64,000 nucleotides of DNA. Source: Pelagibacteraceae bacterium AG-470-E16. Lineage in GTDB: Bacteria; Pseudomonadota; Alphaproteobacteria; Pelagibacterales; Pelagibacteraceae. Of this stretch, positions 35,186 to 43,479 are shown in pieces. The notes below the pieces were generated by a model. The model was not told where the DNA came from, did no database searches, and worked only from the letters and a program-made list of their open reading frames with translations. Every line of letters begins with the position of its first letter. Position 1 is the stretch's first letter. The stretch spans positions 1 to 64,000 of the forward strand of contig QCSF01000001.1 in assembly GCA_003209195.1 (NCBI GenBank). Direction: 5' to 3'. The position numbers were made by a program, and so were the translations under genes.

Positions 35186-35653
35186 ATGAAAAATCTAAAA
35201 TCTTTATGTTTTCTAATTACTTTTACATTTGTAACAGGATTAATAGGTTTATATTTAAATCATAAAGATTTAATTCTTCCAAGCTCAAAGCTCACAGGGT
35301 ATCAAGTTTTAGCTTTGCAGCTTCAATCTTTGAAAAATAATACGAAACTTAGAAATGACCGTGGCATTGAACAGGTATTTATTTTTGCTCATCCTGATAA
35401 TAAAAAAGTAACTGGTCCAATTAAAAACTTTAAGAAAATAATTAAGTCCGAGGCATATTCTATTTTTTTAGATCATAGTAAAAGTGAAGTTGGGATTGTT
35501 CACAAAGATGAATATCATGAAGTATATTTTGTGAAAATAATAAAAAATCAAAAAAGTAGAACTTTTTTGTGGACACTAATTACTTATGTCGATAATGATA
35601 AAAATTCATTTTGGTACACTGTTAGTGTAATACCTTATCAATATAAAGTTTAA
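35186..35653 (+). CDS. DUF4864-like exported protein
   Basis: 155 residues with an N-terminal hydrophobic helix (LCFLITFTFVTGLIGLYL) acting as signal or anchor. The segment LALQLQSLKNN...IEQVFIFAHPDNKKVTGPI resembles the DUF4864 pattern, a SnoaL/NTF2-like exported domain of unknown function in Alphaproteobacteria. It precedes two small membrane-protein genes with 2 and 7 base spacers, so the three are probably co-transcribed. Confidence 0.5.
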   Translation: MKNLKSLCFLITFTFVTGLIGLYLNHKDLILPSSKLTGYQVLALQLQSLKNNTKLRNDRGIEQVFIFAHPDNKKVTGPIKNFKKIIKSEAYSIFLDHSKSEVGIVHKDEYHEVYFVKIIKNQKSRTFLWTLITYVDNDKNSFWYTVSVIPYQYKV

Positions 35654-35655
35654 CA

Positions 35656-35880
35656 ATGATAGAAAAAAATATTTCAAACTCTCATTTAAAAAAGAAAGCT
35701 CAATCAAAATTGGCACTTTCTATAAGTTTTTTTGGGTTAATTCTAACATCAACAGGATATTTATATCATTCAAAAGGAGTTATTTTTTTATTTTATATTT
35801 TTAATTTTGTATTTTTTTATAATCTTATTATATATTTTTTTTTAAAAAAATTGTATTTGAAAACAAACAGTTATAAATAA
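35656..35880 (+). CDS. Small two-helix membrane protein
   Basis: 74 residues with two predicted membrane helices (LALSISFFGLILTSTGYLY and VIFLFYIFNFVFFYNLIIYF) and charged ends. No family recognised. It lies two bases after the DUF4864-like gene and seven before the 53-residue gene. Confidence 0.5.
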   Translation: MIEKNISNSHLKKKAQSKLALSISFFGLILTSTGYLYHSKGVIFLFYIFNFVFFYNLIIYFFLKKLYLKTNSYK

Positions 35881-35887
35881 TATAAAT

Positions 35888-36049
35888 ATGATTCTTAAAA
35901 CATTCTTAAATCTTAAAATTTTAAAACTTACTTTTATAAGCGGTTTTACAACTGCGTACATACTTCTTAAATATTGTAATAAAAATTCCAAAATTTCATC
36001 AAATGACGTACAAAACGTATCGGAAAAATCTCAAAAAAAAACAAAATAG
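35888..36049 (+). CDS. Small single-helix membrane protein (not in ORF track)
   Basis: 53-residue ORF from ATG 35888 to TAG 36047-36049. It reads MILKTFLNLKILKLTF then ISGFTTAYILLKYC, a hydrophobic helix, and ends in a hydrophilic Asn/Ser/Lys tail. Tight spacing after the previous gene and a palindrome just after its stop (AATAGTTTAAACTATT) support a real end of operon. Function unknown. Confidence 0.45.
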   Translation: MILKTFLNLKILKLTFISGFTTAYILLKYCNKNSKISSNDVQNVSEKSQKKTK

Positions 36050-36092
36050 TTTAAACTATTGAAAAATACAAAATCTTTAGCCAAATTTAGTT

Positions 36093-36482
36093 TTAACATT
36101 TTTTGATTGGTAATTTATTAAACTTCCAAGATGGTGTTAAATTATCTACATAAAAACCATCTAAAACGTTATAAGTGTTAAAACCTTTTCTTTCAAAAAT
36201 ATTTGCTGTTATTTCACTTCTAAGACCAGATCTGCAGATAAAAAAAATTTTTTTTGATTTTTCTAAATTCAAATTATTAATTTCCTTTTCAAAATTAGGA
36301 TTTAAAATTACAGAATTATTTTTATAAAATTGATAAGATACAAAGTATGTTTTCATACCAAAGGCCTCACCATCAGGTTTCCCAAAAATATTCCATTCTT
36401 CAGGTGTTCTTACATCAATTAAATAATCTCCCTTTAGATCTTTTAAATTTTGAAGATTAAAAGATGTAATTTGTTTTACCAT
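36093..36482 (-). CDS. Rhodanese domain protein
   Basis: 129-residue single rhodanese domain. LIDVRTPEEW is the first CH2 motif and CRSGLRSEI is the active-site loop with the persulfide-carrying Cys. No signal peptide, so cytoplasmic. Single-domain rhodaneses move sulfane sulfur or act in detoxification; the partner is unknown. It lies 87 bases downstream of the GGCT gene. Confidence 0.85.
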   Translation of the reverse strand: MVKQITSFNLQNLKDLKGDYLIDVRTPEEWNIFGKPDGEAFGMKTYFVSYQFYKNNSVILNPNFEKEINNLNLEKSKKIFFICRSGLRSEITANIFERKGFNTYNVLDGFYVDNLTPSWKFNKLPIKKC

Positions 36483-36569
36483 TGTATCTGTTCGTCTAAG
36501 TGATGGAGCCTACAATCCAAAGAGCAATAAAAAAATATACCATATGTTTTTATAAAAAATTTTTAAAAA

Positions 36570-36890
36570 TCATGCAAGCTCATAAATATAAGCTAGTTTT
36601 ACAGAATTATCCTTCAAATAAACTCTGGAGATTGATCTTTTATATTTAGGTCCTTCATATTCATCTAATATTTTGATAATATTTGCTAATTGATCTGAAC
36701 AAAATAATTCACCCATAATTTTTTCACCAAAAATGTCCAGTTTAATAATGGGATACTTAACAAAATCATTATTTATCCATCGCCCAAAAACATAAGCACC
36801 TTGCCAGGACCCTTTTATACCTCTTAAATAATGATTAGCTTTTTCACCTTGCATTAAGGTCCCATAAGTAAATAAAGCATTAATCTTCAT
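36570..36890 (-). CDS. Gamma-glutamylcyclotransferase-like (GGCT/AIG2) protein
   Basis: 106 residues. The N-terminal FTYGTLMQGE motif forms the substrate loop of the GGCT/AIG2 fold and LDEYEGPKYKRSISRVYL carries the general acid Glu region. It probably cleaves a gamma-glutamyl amine or peptide. Its ATG overlaps the stop of the 57-residue membrane gene (ATGA), making it the last cistron of lrgA-lrgB-small-GGCT. Confidence 0.8.
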   Translation of the reverse strand: MKINALFTYGTLMQGEKANHYLRGIKGSWQGAYVFGRWINNDFVKYPIIKLDIFGEKIMGELFCSDQLANIIKILDEYEGPKYKRSISRVYLKDNSVKLAYIYELA

Positions 36891-37060
36891 CTTGAGTTTA
36901 CAAATAAAAATGCAAAAATAATGCTCATAGTGAATATTACCGTTTGTCCTTGATTACTCCACCAAATAAATGGACTTGGTAAATTTCCAAAAAAAAACAT
37001 AATTTGAAGCACAACGTTTGAGACACCAAAAATATATAAAAATCTTTCCAATTTTTTCAT
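36887..37060 (-). CDS. Small membrane protein between LrgB and GGCT (not in ORF track)
   Basis: 57-residue ORF beginning MKKLERFLYIFGVSNVV, with two hydrophobic segments flanking a NLPSPFIWWSNQGQ turn. It starts inside the lrgB stop (ATGA) and its own stop overlaps the GGCT start (ATGA), so it is locked into the operon by four-base overlaps on both sides. The tryptophan/proline turn suggests a real two-helix inner-membrane protein. No known family. Confidence 0.6.
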   Translation of the reverse strand: MKKLERFLYIFGVSNVVLQIMFFFGNLPSPFIWWSNQGQTVIFTMSIIFAFLFVNSR

Positions 37061-37782
37061 AATATGAATTTGATAATTATAGGAATGATTATGCTAACTA
37101 CAACACCACTTAAAGCCAAGGCAAGTGCAGAAAATATACCAGCTGTTTTATTCCTGCTCATAGCACGTGCCGTCCCTATACCATGAGAAGAAAGACCAAT
37201 TGCAAAACCTCTTGCAGTCATATCTCTAACTTTAATAAAATCCAAAACAAAAGTTGCGAGCGAAGCTCCAACAATCCCAGTCGTAATAGTAATAATTGCA
37301 GTTATGGATGGAATGCCATTGATCAATTCACTTATTCCCATAGAAATTGGTGCTGTGACAGATCTTGGTAACATACTTAAAATTAGTTGATCGTCTAATT
37401 TAAATATTTTCGCGAGATAGTAAGTTATAAAAATCGCAAACAAAGAACCAATAATAAGCGTAATGGTAATACTCAAAGCTTCTTTTTTAACAAGTTTTAT
37501 TTGATTATATATTGGTATCGCTAACGCTACAGTTGCAGGACCTAAAAGGAAATGAATAAATTTTGCTCCATTAAAATACCTCTCATAATCAATGTTAAAA
37601 AAAATTAAAATACCAGAAATAATTAAGATTGATATTGCCACTGGATTAACTAAAGGATTAATATTTGATTTTTTATATAAAAAATCCCCTATAAGATATG
37701 CGCCGATCGTTATTGTTAGCCAAAATAAAGGTTCCGTTTGTAAATAAACCCATATTTCATATAAATTTTCAAGGTTAGTCAT
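37057..37782 (-). CDS. lrgB: LrgB/CidB family membrane protein
   Basis: 241 residues with about eight membrane helices. GPATVALAIPIYNQ, PRSVTAPISMGISE and RGFAIGLSSHGIGTARA are the family signatures. The family is linked to murein-hydrolase control and, in plants and some bacteria, to glycolate/pyruvate transport together with LrgA. It overlaps lrgA by eight bases. Confidence 0.9.
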   Translation of the reverse strand: MTNLENLYEIWVYLQTEPLFWLTITIGAYLIGDFLYKKSNINPLVNPVAISILIISGILIFFNIDYERYFNGAKFIHFLLGPATVALAIPIYNQIKLVKKEALSITITLIIGSLFAIFITYYLAKIFKLDDQLILSMLPRSVTAPISMGISELINGIPSITAIITITTGIVGASLATFVLDFIKVRDMTARGFAIGLSSHGIGTARAMSRNKTAGIFSALALALSGVVVSIIIPIIIKFIL

Positions 37783-38152
37783 TTTTTTTCTGAATTATTT
37801 TGTTTAGTATTTCCATCAACTTTGCAGAGAGTGCTATTGTAATTATCGTTCCAATTATAATAACACCTAATACCTGAAAAAGATTTTGCTCTAAATATGA
37901 AACGTGCATTACAACACCGACGCCGATTGGTACAAATAACAGGGAAAGATAGCTGGTGATAGCATTACTTAAATTAACTACACTTTTTTTTAAATTTAAT
38001 ATTTTTTTTGATTTTATTTTTTTTAAAAAAATTAAAGTAAATAATAATAAGATAAGTCCAATTACCGGCCCCGGTATTATTAATAAAAAATATTTTTGAA
38101 TTATTTCTCCGAATAATTGAAATAATAAAATAACAAAAAATGCCCTTAGCAT
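37775..38152 (-). CDS. lrgA: LrgA/CidA family membrane protein
   Basis: 125 residues with four membrane helices. IPGPVIGLILLLFTLIF is the family signature and LLFVPIGVGVVMH the second conserved segment. It is holin-like in fold and the usual partner of LrgB. It is the first gene of this operon. Confidence 0.88.
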   Translation of the reverse strand: MLRAFFVILLFQLFGEIIQKYFLLIIPGPVIGLILLLFTLIFLKKIKSKKILNLKKSVVNLSNAITSYLSLLFVPIGVGVVMHVSYLEQNLFQVLGVIIIGTIITIALSAKLMEILNKIIQKKND

Positions 38153-38174
38153 TAACTTAAAAAATTTAATGAAT

Positions 38175-38684
38175 CTAATTCAAATTTATTTTTGATATCA
38201 TGCCTGCCTCTAAATGACCTGGTACATTGCATGCTGCAAGTAAACTTGCTGTTGAAGTAAATTTCCAGATTAGCTCACCTTTTTTCTTTGGTTCTAATAA
38301 AATTGAATTTGAATGTGAGTGTGCCATTTTTGGATTAGTTTTTTTCATCTTTTTCATTAGATCCTTATCTATTTTAGTTGGAGTTAAGATTCCATTTTTC
38401 ATCAGTTCTAACATTTCAGGACCGTGTTTTTTGTGCATCATCATTGTTGCAATATTAAACTCATGTACCAATACACCTTTATTCTCAACAACGAACCTCA
38501 CGGTCTCATTCTTTTTGATATTAATTATTTTAGGCTCATAATAATTATCATACATATCCACTTTGATTGTTTTAGACACCTCAGATGCCTTTCCTTTCAT
38601 ACCAATCATCTTCATAGGGGCTGAGAAAAGGTGTAGTTGCAAACCTAGACTGAAGGTTAATATATAAAAGAAGAATAATTTCAT
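38175..38684 (-). CDS. Periplasmic cupredoxin-domain protein
   Basis: 169 residues with an N-terminal signal (FFFYILTFSLGLQLHLFSA). The blue-copper ligand pattern is present: His in VLVHEFNI and the Cys-His-Met set in ACNVPGHLEAGM. A Met/His-rich insert (TMMMHKKHGPEM; MAHSHS) may bind extra copper. It probably carries electrons or copper in the periplasm. Its neighbour is a cytochrome c gene 19 bases upstream, a possible electron partner. Confidence 0.82.
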   Translation of the reverse strand: MKLFFFYILTFSLGLQLHLFSAPMKMIGMKGKASEVSKTIKVDMYDNYYEPKIINIKKNETVRFVVENKGVLVHEFNIATMMMHKKHGPEMLELMKNGILTPTKIDKDLMKKMKKTNPKMAHSHSNSILLEPKKKGELIWKFTSTASLLAACNVPGHLEAGMISKINLN

Positions 38685-38703
38685 ATTAGTTTAATTTCAT
38701 TTA

Positions 38704-39129
38704 TTAATTATAATCACTTTTAGACCAAAAAGATTTAAAATATGCAATAACTGATTTAATCTCTGCGTCATTAAGTTTATCTGAAAAGCCCATCATTTCA
38801 CCCTCATAATTAGGAACCATGTTAGCTAAGCCAATTTTAATAATATAAAAGAGAGTTTTATCACTATGATGCCAAGTGTGGCCAGTACCATTTAACGGCG
38901 GAGCTAATCGGTGACCATCAGCATCTACTTTATCCTTCCATCCTACTTGACCTGATAGATTATTTTGATGACAACTTGCACAATTAGCTAGATAAAGTTC
39001 TTTTCCAAGTTCAAATGTATCAAAACCTTTAGCTGTTCTTTCAACTACGATTTTTTGATGATGGTGATTAGCAAATGATAAAGTTTGTAACAAAAATAAT
39101 GAAATTATTACTAATATAAAATTACTAAT
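38704..39129 (-). CDS. Periplasmic c-type cytochrome
   Basis: Single-haem cytochrome c with CASCH near the mature N-terminus and a distal Met in the YEGEMMGFSDKL region. The track starts at TTG 39093, which cuts the signal peptide. The same frame continues upstream as ISNFILVIISLF, giving a complete signal up to SFANHHH, but the only start codons there are ATT 39127-39129 or ATA 39130-39132. An ATG lies one base out of phase at 39134-39136. So it uses a rare start, or one extra A separates the ATG from its gene. I chose 39129. Likely electron carrier with the cupredoxin. Confidence 0.7.
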   Translation of the reverse strand: MSNFILVIISLFLLQTLSFANHHHQKIVVERTAKGFDTFELGKELYLANCASCHQNNLSGQVGWKDKVDADGHRLAPPLNGTGHTWHHSDKTLFYIIKIGLANMVPNYEGEMMGFSDKLNDAEIKSVIAYFKSFWSKSDYN

Positions 39130-39143
39130 TATTCATAATGATT

Positions 39144-39452
39144 TCATTGATAATCAGATTGTGCTTTTTGATTAAATTCAGATATCTTATTTCTTATCTC
39201 TCCCTCAGTCACATTAAAATTTTCAAGATCTTTTTTTAATTTACGTATTACGTCTTCATCACCTGCTTCCTCCAAATCTGCCTTAACTACAGACTGAATA
39301 TACTTTTTTTGATCCTCACCTTTGAATTGAAGTATAGCTGACGCCCATTCACCCAAATATCGATTCCTTCTACTATTTATTTTAAATTTTAATTCTTCCT
39401 CGGTGGCAAATTTTTTTTCGAAACCTTTTTCTCTATTATCAAATGAACTCAT
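39144..39452 (-). CDS. F1F0-ATPase inhibitor zeta subunit (DUF1476)
   Basis: 102 residues, helical and charged. The N-terminal FDNREKGFEKKFATEEEL is the hallmark of DUF1476. In Paracoccus the zeta subunit binds F1 and blocks ATP hydrolysis through its N-terminus. The family is nearly confined to Alphaproteobacteria, which supports the taxonomic placement. It is upstream of the cytochrome c and cupredoxin genes. Confidence 0.88.
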   Translation of the reverse strand: MSSFDNREKGFEKKFATEEELKFKINSRRNRYLGEWASAILQFKGEDQKKYIQSVVKADLEEAGDEDVIRKLKKDLENFNVTEGEIRNKISEFNQKAQSDYQ

Positions 39453-39787
39453 AATAATTATATAATTATAATTTTAAATAATAACCACAACCATTAGTTA
39501 TGTTTTATTAAGATATCTAATATAACTATACTAGATATACATATTCAATGTTTGTTGTTTCATTTATTTTTGTTTAAGTAATTCTATAAGATAATTTGAT
39601 TAATTTCATATATTTTCCTGAAAATAATCGTATTGTTTTAACAATAAGCATATCTCCCTTGGTATAACTAAGTGGCCTGAAATTAGGCCACTGATACCAA
39701 AAATGATTGAAAAAATTCATTTTTTTCTTATATTTTTCATTCTCATAAATATTGTCAAATAATATCTTTCCAAATATTCTAATTTAC
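39453..39787. other. 335-base divergent intergenic region with a strong hairpin
   Basis: Separates the zeta-subunit gene from the small acidic gene at 39788. Most of it is featureless AT-rich DNA. The exception is the GC-rich stem-loop at 39661-39698, listed separately. Promoters for both flanking genes should lie here. Confidence 0.4.
39661..39698 (+). promoter_or_regulatory. Stable stem-loop upstream of the small acidic protein gene
   Basis: AGTGGCCT-GAAATT-AGGCCACT is a perfect eight-base-pair stem with a six-base loop (39671-39692), flanked by GGTAT/ATACC that can extend the helix. It is much more GC-rich than its surroundings. It lies about 90 bases before the ATG at 39788 and has no immediate T-run on either strand, so a 5'-UTR element or protein site is more likely than a plain terminator. 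Confidence 0.5.
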
Positions 39788-39985
39788 ATGAATTATGAAG
39801 AATTTTTAGCTAAACTAGAAGAATATTATATTGATTTATCTGAAGTCCAAGAAGCACTTGGTTTAACAGATGATGAAATCAAAAGTTGGGAAGAATCAGA
39901 AGAAATGGTTCCAGATGAAGCTATAGATTTTCTAAACTCAGAAATAGAAAAAAGATCTGCAGATAAATTAGAAACCGAAGAATAA
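39788..39985 (+). CDS. Small acidic protein, possible helix-turn-helix
   Basis: The ORF track starts at 39752, but the ATG at 39788 (MNYEEFLAKLEEYYIDLSE) is the natural start, giving 65 residues. The stretch LSEVQEALGLTDDEIKSWEES could fold as a helix-turn-helix, but the protein is strongly acidic (EIEKRSADKLETEE), which argues against simple DNA binding. Unknown function. A 26-residue ORF follows after 14 bases. Confidence 0.55.
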   Translation: MNYEEFLAKLEEYYIDLSEVQEALGLTDDEIKSWEESEEMVPDEAIDFLNSEIEKRSADKLETEE

Positions 39986-39999
39986 TTAATTTTTAAATT

Positions 40000-40080
40000 A
40001 TGGAAAAGTTTAAAGAAGTTTTGCTTTGGATGATCTTTATTTTATTAATGATATGGTCAGGTTATCATTTGTTTTTTTAA
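40000..40080 (+). CDS. 26-residue membrane miniprotein (not in ORF track)
   Basis: MEKFKEVLLWMIFILLMIWS then GYHLFF: a charged N-terminus and one hydrophobic helix. It starts 14 bases after the previous gene's stop and ends 15 bases before the convergent HAD gene, filling the gap. Small but plausible. Confidence 0.35.
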   Translation: MEKFKEVLLWMIFILLMIWSGYHLFF

Positions 40081-40095
40081 TGGATATTTATAAAA

Positions 40096-40755
40096 TTAGA
40101 TTTGATTGGTAAGAGATCTGTAATTTTTAAATTGTTCACACTTGAAATAAGATTTTGACTTTTGAGTAAACCCGTTTTGCTTTAACAAAAAATCAACTTT
40201 TGAATTATTGGCTGCCTCATAATCGTGCTCACTATCTCCAATAAATAAACAATCTTTTTTATTTATTTTCATTTTCTTTAATAATGCATTTAACATTCCC
40301 GCATGAGGTTTTTTGTGTTTAAAAGTATTTCCTCCACAAATAAATTTAAAATAATCATTTAATTGCGCTTTTTTAATAACTATTTTTGTCAAATTTTCTA
40401 GTTTATTTGATGCAACCGCTGTTTTAATTTTTCTTTTTTTTAATTCTTTCAGAAAATGTCTAACACCTGGATAAACATTTGATTTTACAAAAAGGTTTTT
40501 TTTATAAAAATTGTAGAAATATTTGAACATAGTTTTCTTAAGTTTTTCACTTGCATGCTCTTTATTTATTTGAAGTGAAAAATTGATATTCCCCATAATT
40601 CCCTGGCCAACGATACCTTTAAGCTGAGAACGAGAAATAGGTTTAAAGCCAAAATACTTTAAAGTTTTATTATTAGCATTCAAAATATCTATTTTTGAGT
40701 CTACTAAGGTTCCATCCAAGTCAAAAATTATTAATTTGTAATTGAATAATTTCAC
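40096..40755 (-). CDS. HAD phosphatase, phosphoglycolate phosphatase-like
   Basis: 219 residues. HAD motif I FDLDGTLVDS, motif II VASNK, motif III Lys in FKHKKPHAG and motif IV FIGDSEHDYEAA are complete, and the cap is the helical type of Gph. It dephosphorylates a small phospho-sugar or phospho-acid. The start overlaps the ABC ATPase stop by one base, so it is the last gene of the importer operon. Confidence 0.82.
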   Translation of the reverse strand: MKLFNYKLIIFDLDGTLVDSKIDILNANNKTLKYFGFKPISRSQLKGIVGQGIMGNINFSLQINKEHASEKLKKTMFKYFYNFYKKNLFVKSNVYPGVRHFLKELKKRKIKTAVASNKLENLTKIVIKKAQLNDYFKFICGGNTFKHKKPHAGMLNALLKKMKINKKDCLFIGDSEHDYEAANNSKVDFLLKQNGFTQKSKSYFKCEQFKNYRSLTNQI

Positions 40756-41795
40756 TAAATTATTTTAGAAATTTCAGAATTTATAAAAAATTCTATATTA
40801 TCATTTTTAGAATAAATTTTTTCTTTACCTTGATGGACATTGTCTATTGTTATCAAATGATCATTCAATAACACTTGATATCTGATTAGATTACCCAAAA
40901 ATTCTTTACCTTCGATTTTTCCTTTGAATGCCTGATCTGAGTCACTACGTCTGATAAATGAAATATTTTGAGGTCTTATCAGTAAAGAGCATTTCATTTT
41001 ATTTTCACTTTTTATATTTTTTAATTCAAAATTTTTCGCACTTTTGAAAGATCCATTTTGTATTTCACCATTTAAGACATTTATAGTTCCTAAAAAATTT
41101 GCTACAAAAAGATTTTCGGGGTTATTATACAAATCTATTGGAGCACCCACCTGTTGAATAATACCTTCGTTAAAAATTGCAATATTATCAGATATTGAAT
41201 TTGCTTCTTCTTGATCATGAGTAACAAATATAGTTGTAATTTGCAGTTTGTTATGCAATTCTAATAATTCTATTCTCATTTGATTTCGAAGCTTTGCATC
41301 TAAGTTAGATAATGGCTCATCTAAAAGCAAAACTTTGGGTCTCACTACAATAGTTCGTGCTAAAGCAACTCTTTGTTGTTGTCCACCAGATAACTGATAA
41401 GGATAACGTTGTTTTAAATCTTGCATACCAACAAGCTCTAGGACTTCATCAACTCGGTCATTAATTTCATTTTTTGGTATTTTTTTTTCTTCTAAACCAA
41501 AACTAATATTTTTGGCGACAGAAAGATGGGGCCATAGTGCGTAATTCTGAAATACCAATCCAACATCTCTCTCCCATGGGTTAAGTTTGGAAACTTCTTT
41601 TCCATCAATAAATAGTTCTCCAGATTGAGATTGTTCGAATCCTGCAATGAGTCTTAATAATGTTGTTTTTCCACATCCGGATGGTCCAAGGAACGTAAAA
41701 AAATCTTTCTTTTTAATATCGATATTTACATTTTTTAAAACATGGTTTTTGCCATAAGACACATTGATATTTTTTATATTAATTATATTACCCAT
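40755..41795 (-). CDS. ABC importer ATPase (organophosphate / iron-type family)
   Basis: 346 residues. Walker A GPSGCGKTT, signature LSGGQQQRVALAR, Walker B VLLLDEPLSNLD and H-loop VTHDQ, followed by a C-terminal TOBE-like regulatory domain. It belongs to the FbpC/PotA/UgpC class. It overlaps the permease by eight bases. The substrate follows from the binding protein. Confidence 0.9.
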   Translation of the reverse strand: MGNIINIKNINVSYGKNHVLKNVNIDIKKKDFFTFLGPSGCGKTTLLRLIAGFEQSQSGELFIDGKEVSKLNPWERDVGLVFQNYALWPHLSVAKNISFGLEEKKIPKNEINDRVDEVLELVGMQDLKQRYPYQLSGGQQQRVALARTIVVRPKVLLLDEPLSNLDAKLRNQMRIELLELHNKLQITTIFVTHDQEEANSISDNIAIFNEGIIQQVGAPIDLYNNPENLFVANFLGTINVLNGEIQNGSFKSAKNFELKNIKSENKMKCSLLIRPQNISFIRRSDSDQAFKGKIEGKEFLGNLIRYQVLLNDHLITIDNVHQGKEKIYSKNDNIEFFINSEISKII

Positions 41796-43470
41796 TTTCT
41801 GTTTCTCCTGTCTTTTTATATCTTTTATCTATAATTGTTTGTGAAAAATAAGTACCTACAGCAACAATTAAAACGCCTATCATACCTAAAGCCGCCCCCG
41901 GTCCTCTTCCCGCGGCAGTTTGCATATATGAATAAATTCCATATGCTAATGGTGCATCTGTTTCAGTTGAAACCAACATTATAGTAGCAGATAATTCAAC
42001 TGTTGCAGTTGAAAAACTGGTAATAAATCCTGCTAACAGCCCCCCAGTCATTAATGGCACTAAAATTTTTCTAAATATTGTAACTTTTCTTGCACCCAAT
42101 GACTCTGCGGACTCCTCTAAAAATTTACTAATTTGCATCAATGCAGCATTTGCTGCTCTTAACGCATAAGGTAATCTCCTTACAGCTAATATTAATACAA
42201 TCATAAACCACCAGCTTGCGAGTGGTTTATCATCTAGTGGATTAGTGAATGCATTAAATGTTCTTAAATACCCAATACCAAGTACAAGTCCAGGAATGGC
42301 AATTGCACTCATCGCAATATAATCTAGCAAATGTCGACCTTTTATTTTTGTTCTAAGCACTATGTAAGAAATAAAAAATGCTAAAACAATATCAATGAAT
42401 GCGGCTATCGTACAATACAACATTGTATTTTTGATAAAGATACTATTATCAAAAATAATACTTTTATAATGACTAAGCGTATAAGCATCTGGCACCACAC
42501 TGAATGACCAAATTGTTCCAAATGATAAAAGGGTTAAAGCTATGTGAGGTGATAAAACTAAAAATAAAATTAAACCTACAACTGAGTATGCAGTAATTTT
42601 TTGTCTTGGTTTCATCTCTCTTTTAATCATTCCCCCGCCACCTTTTTGAAGCATTGAATAATCTTTTCCACCTAAAGCTATTTTGGCAACCCAAACAGCA
42701 AGAATTGAAGTTACAACTAAAATCACTGCAATCACGTATCCCATAGGGTCATTAATTCCAATTGATGAGATTCTAAGATATGCTTGTGGTGCTAACATGT
42801 TATTTATATCTAAAAGCAAAGGTGTTCCTAGATCATCAAAAACCTTAAGAAACACTAAACTTGCCCCAGCTATGTAGCCAGGCATTGAAAGAGGTAAGAC
42901 AATTCTTTTAAATAAGCCAAAACCTTTAGAACCTAAACTTTGAGCAGACTCTTCCATCGATTTATCTATATTATTTAAACTTGTTATCAAATTAATTAAA
43001 ATAAATGGAAAATAGTGGACTGCTTCAACAAAAATAACACCATTTAATCCTTCCATAAATGGAATTTTAAAACCGAAATATTGATCTAGTAACAAATTTA
43101 CAGAACCATTCGTTCCGAAGAAAAGTTTCATTGCTACTGCACCCACAAAAGGTGGCATTATAAGAGGTATGAAGCCTAAACTTTGTATTATAACTGAACC
43201 TCTAAAATTAAATCTCGATGTAAAATAAGCTAATGGTAATGCAAAAACAGATGCTAAAACTACAGAAAAAAATGCAACATAAAAGGAATTGTATAAAGAC
43301 TCTATAAATAATTGATTTTTAAAAAAATCCGAAAAATTTACTAAAGTAAAGTCTCCATTGACATCTAAAAAGGATACGTAAAAAACTTGTACTATAGGAA
43401 TAACCAAAAATAATAATAGAAATATACCTATTATTAGTGATGTAGAATTTAAAAAAAGATTTCTGAACAT
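41788..43470 (-). CDS. ABC importer permease, two fused domains
   Basis: 560 residues with twelve predicted membrane helices: two BPD_transp_1 domains in one chain. Each half carries an EAA loop (EESAQSLGSKGFGLFKRIVLPLSMPG in the first half; EESAESLGARKVTIFRKILVPLMTGG in the second). This fused form is typical of FbpB/AfuB-type permeases. A strong hairpin separates it from the binding-protein gene upstream. Confidence 0.88.
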   Translation of the reverse strand: MFRNLFLNSTSLIIGIFLLLFLVIPIVQVFYVSFLDVNGDFTLVNFSDFFKNQLFIESLYNSFYVAFFSVVLASVFALPLAYFTSRFNFRGSVIIQSLGFIPLIMPPFVGAVAMKLFFGTNGSVNLLLDQYFGFKIPFMEGLNGVIFVEAVHYFPFILINLITSLNNIDKSMEESAQSLGSKGFGLFKRIVLPLSMPGYIAGASLVFLKVFDDLGTPLLLDINNMLAPQAYLRISSIGINDPMGYVIAVILVVTSILAVWVAKIALGGKDYSMLQKGGGGMIKREMKPRQKITAYSVVGLILFLVLSPHIALTLLSFGTIWSFSVVPDAYTLSHYKSIIFDNSIFIKNTMLYCTIAAFIDIVLAFFISYIVLRTKIKGRHLLDYIAMSAIAIPGLVLGIGYLRTFNAFTNPLDDKPLASWWFMIVLILAVRRLPYALRAANAALMQISKFLEESAESLGARKVTIFRKILVPLMTGGLLAGFITSFSTATVELSATIMLVSTETDAPLAYGIYSYMQTAAGRGPGAALGMIGVLIVAVGTYFSQTIIDKRYKKTGETENG

Positions 43471-43479
43471 AAATAACGT

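Noticed and set aside
36483-36569. Possible 15-codon ORF or leader before the rhodanese gene
   Set aside because: MVYFFIALWIVGSIT is too short and has no supporting conservation or structure visible here.
38227-38624. ORFs opposite the cupredoxin gene
   Set aside because: Antisense of a protein with a complete copper-ligand set and signal peptide.
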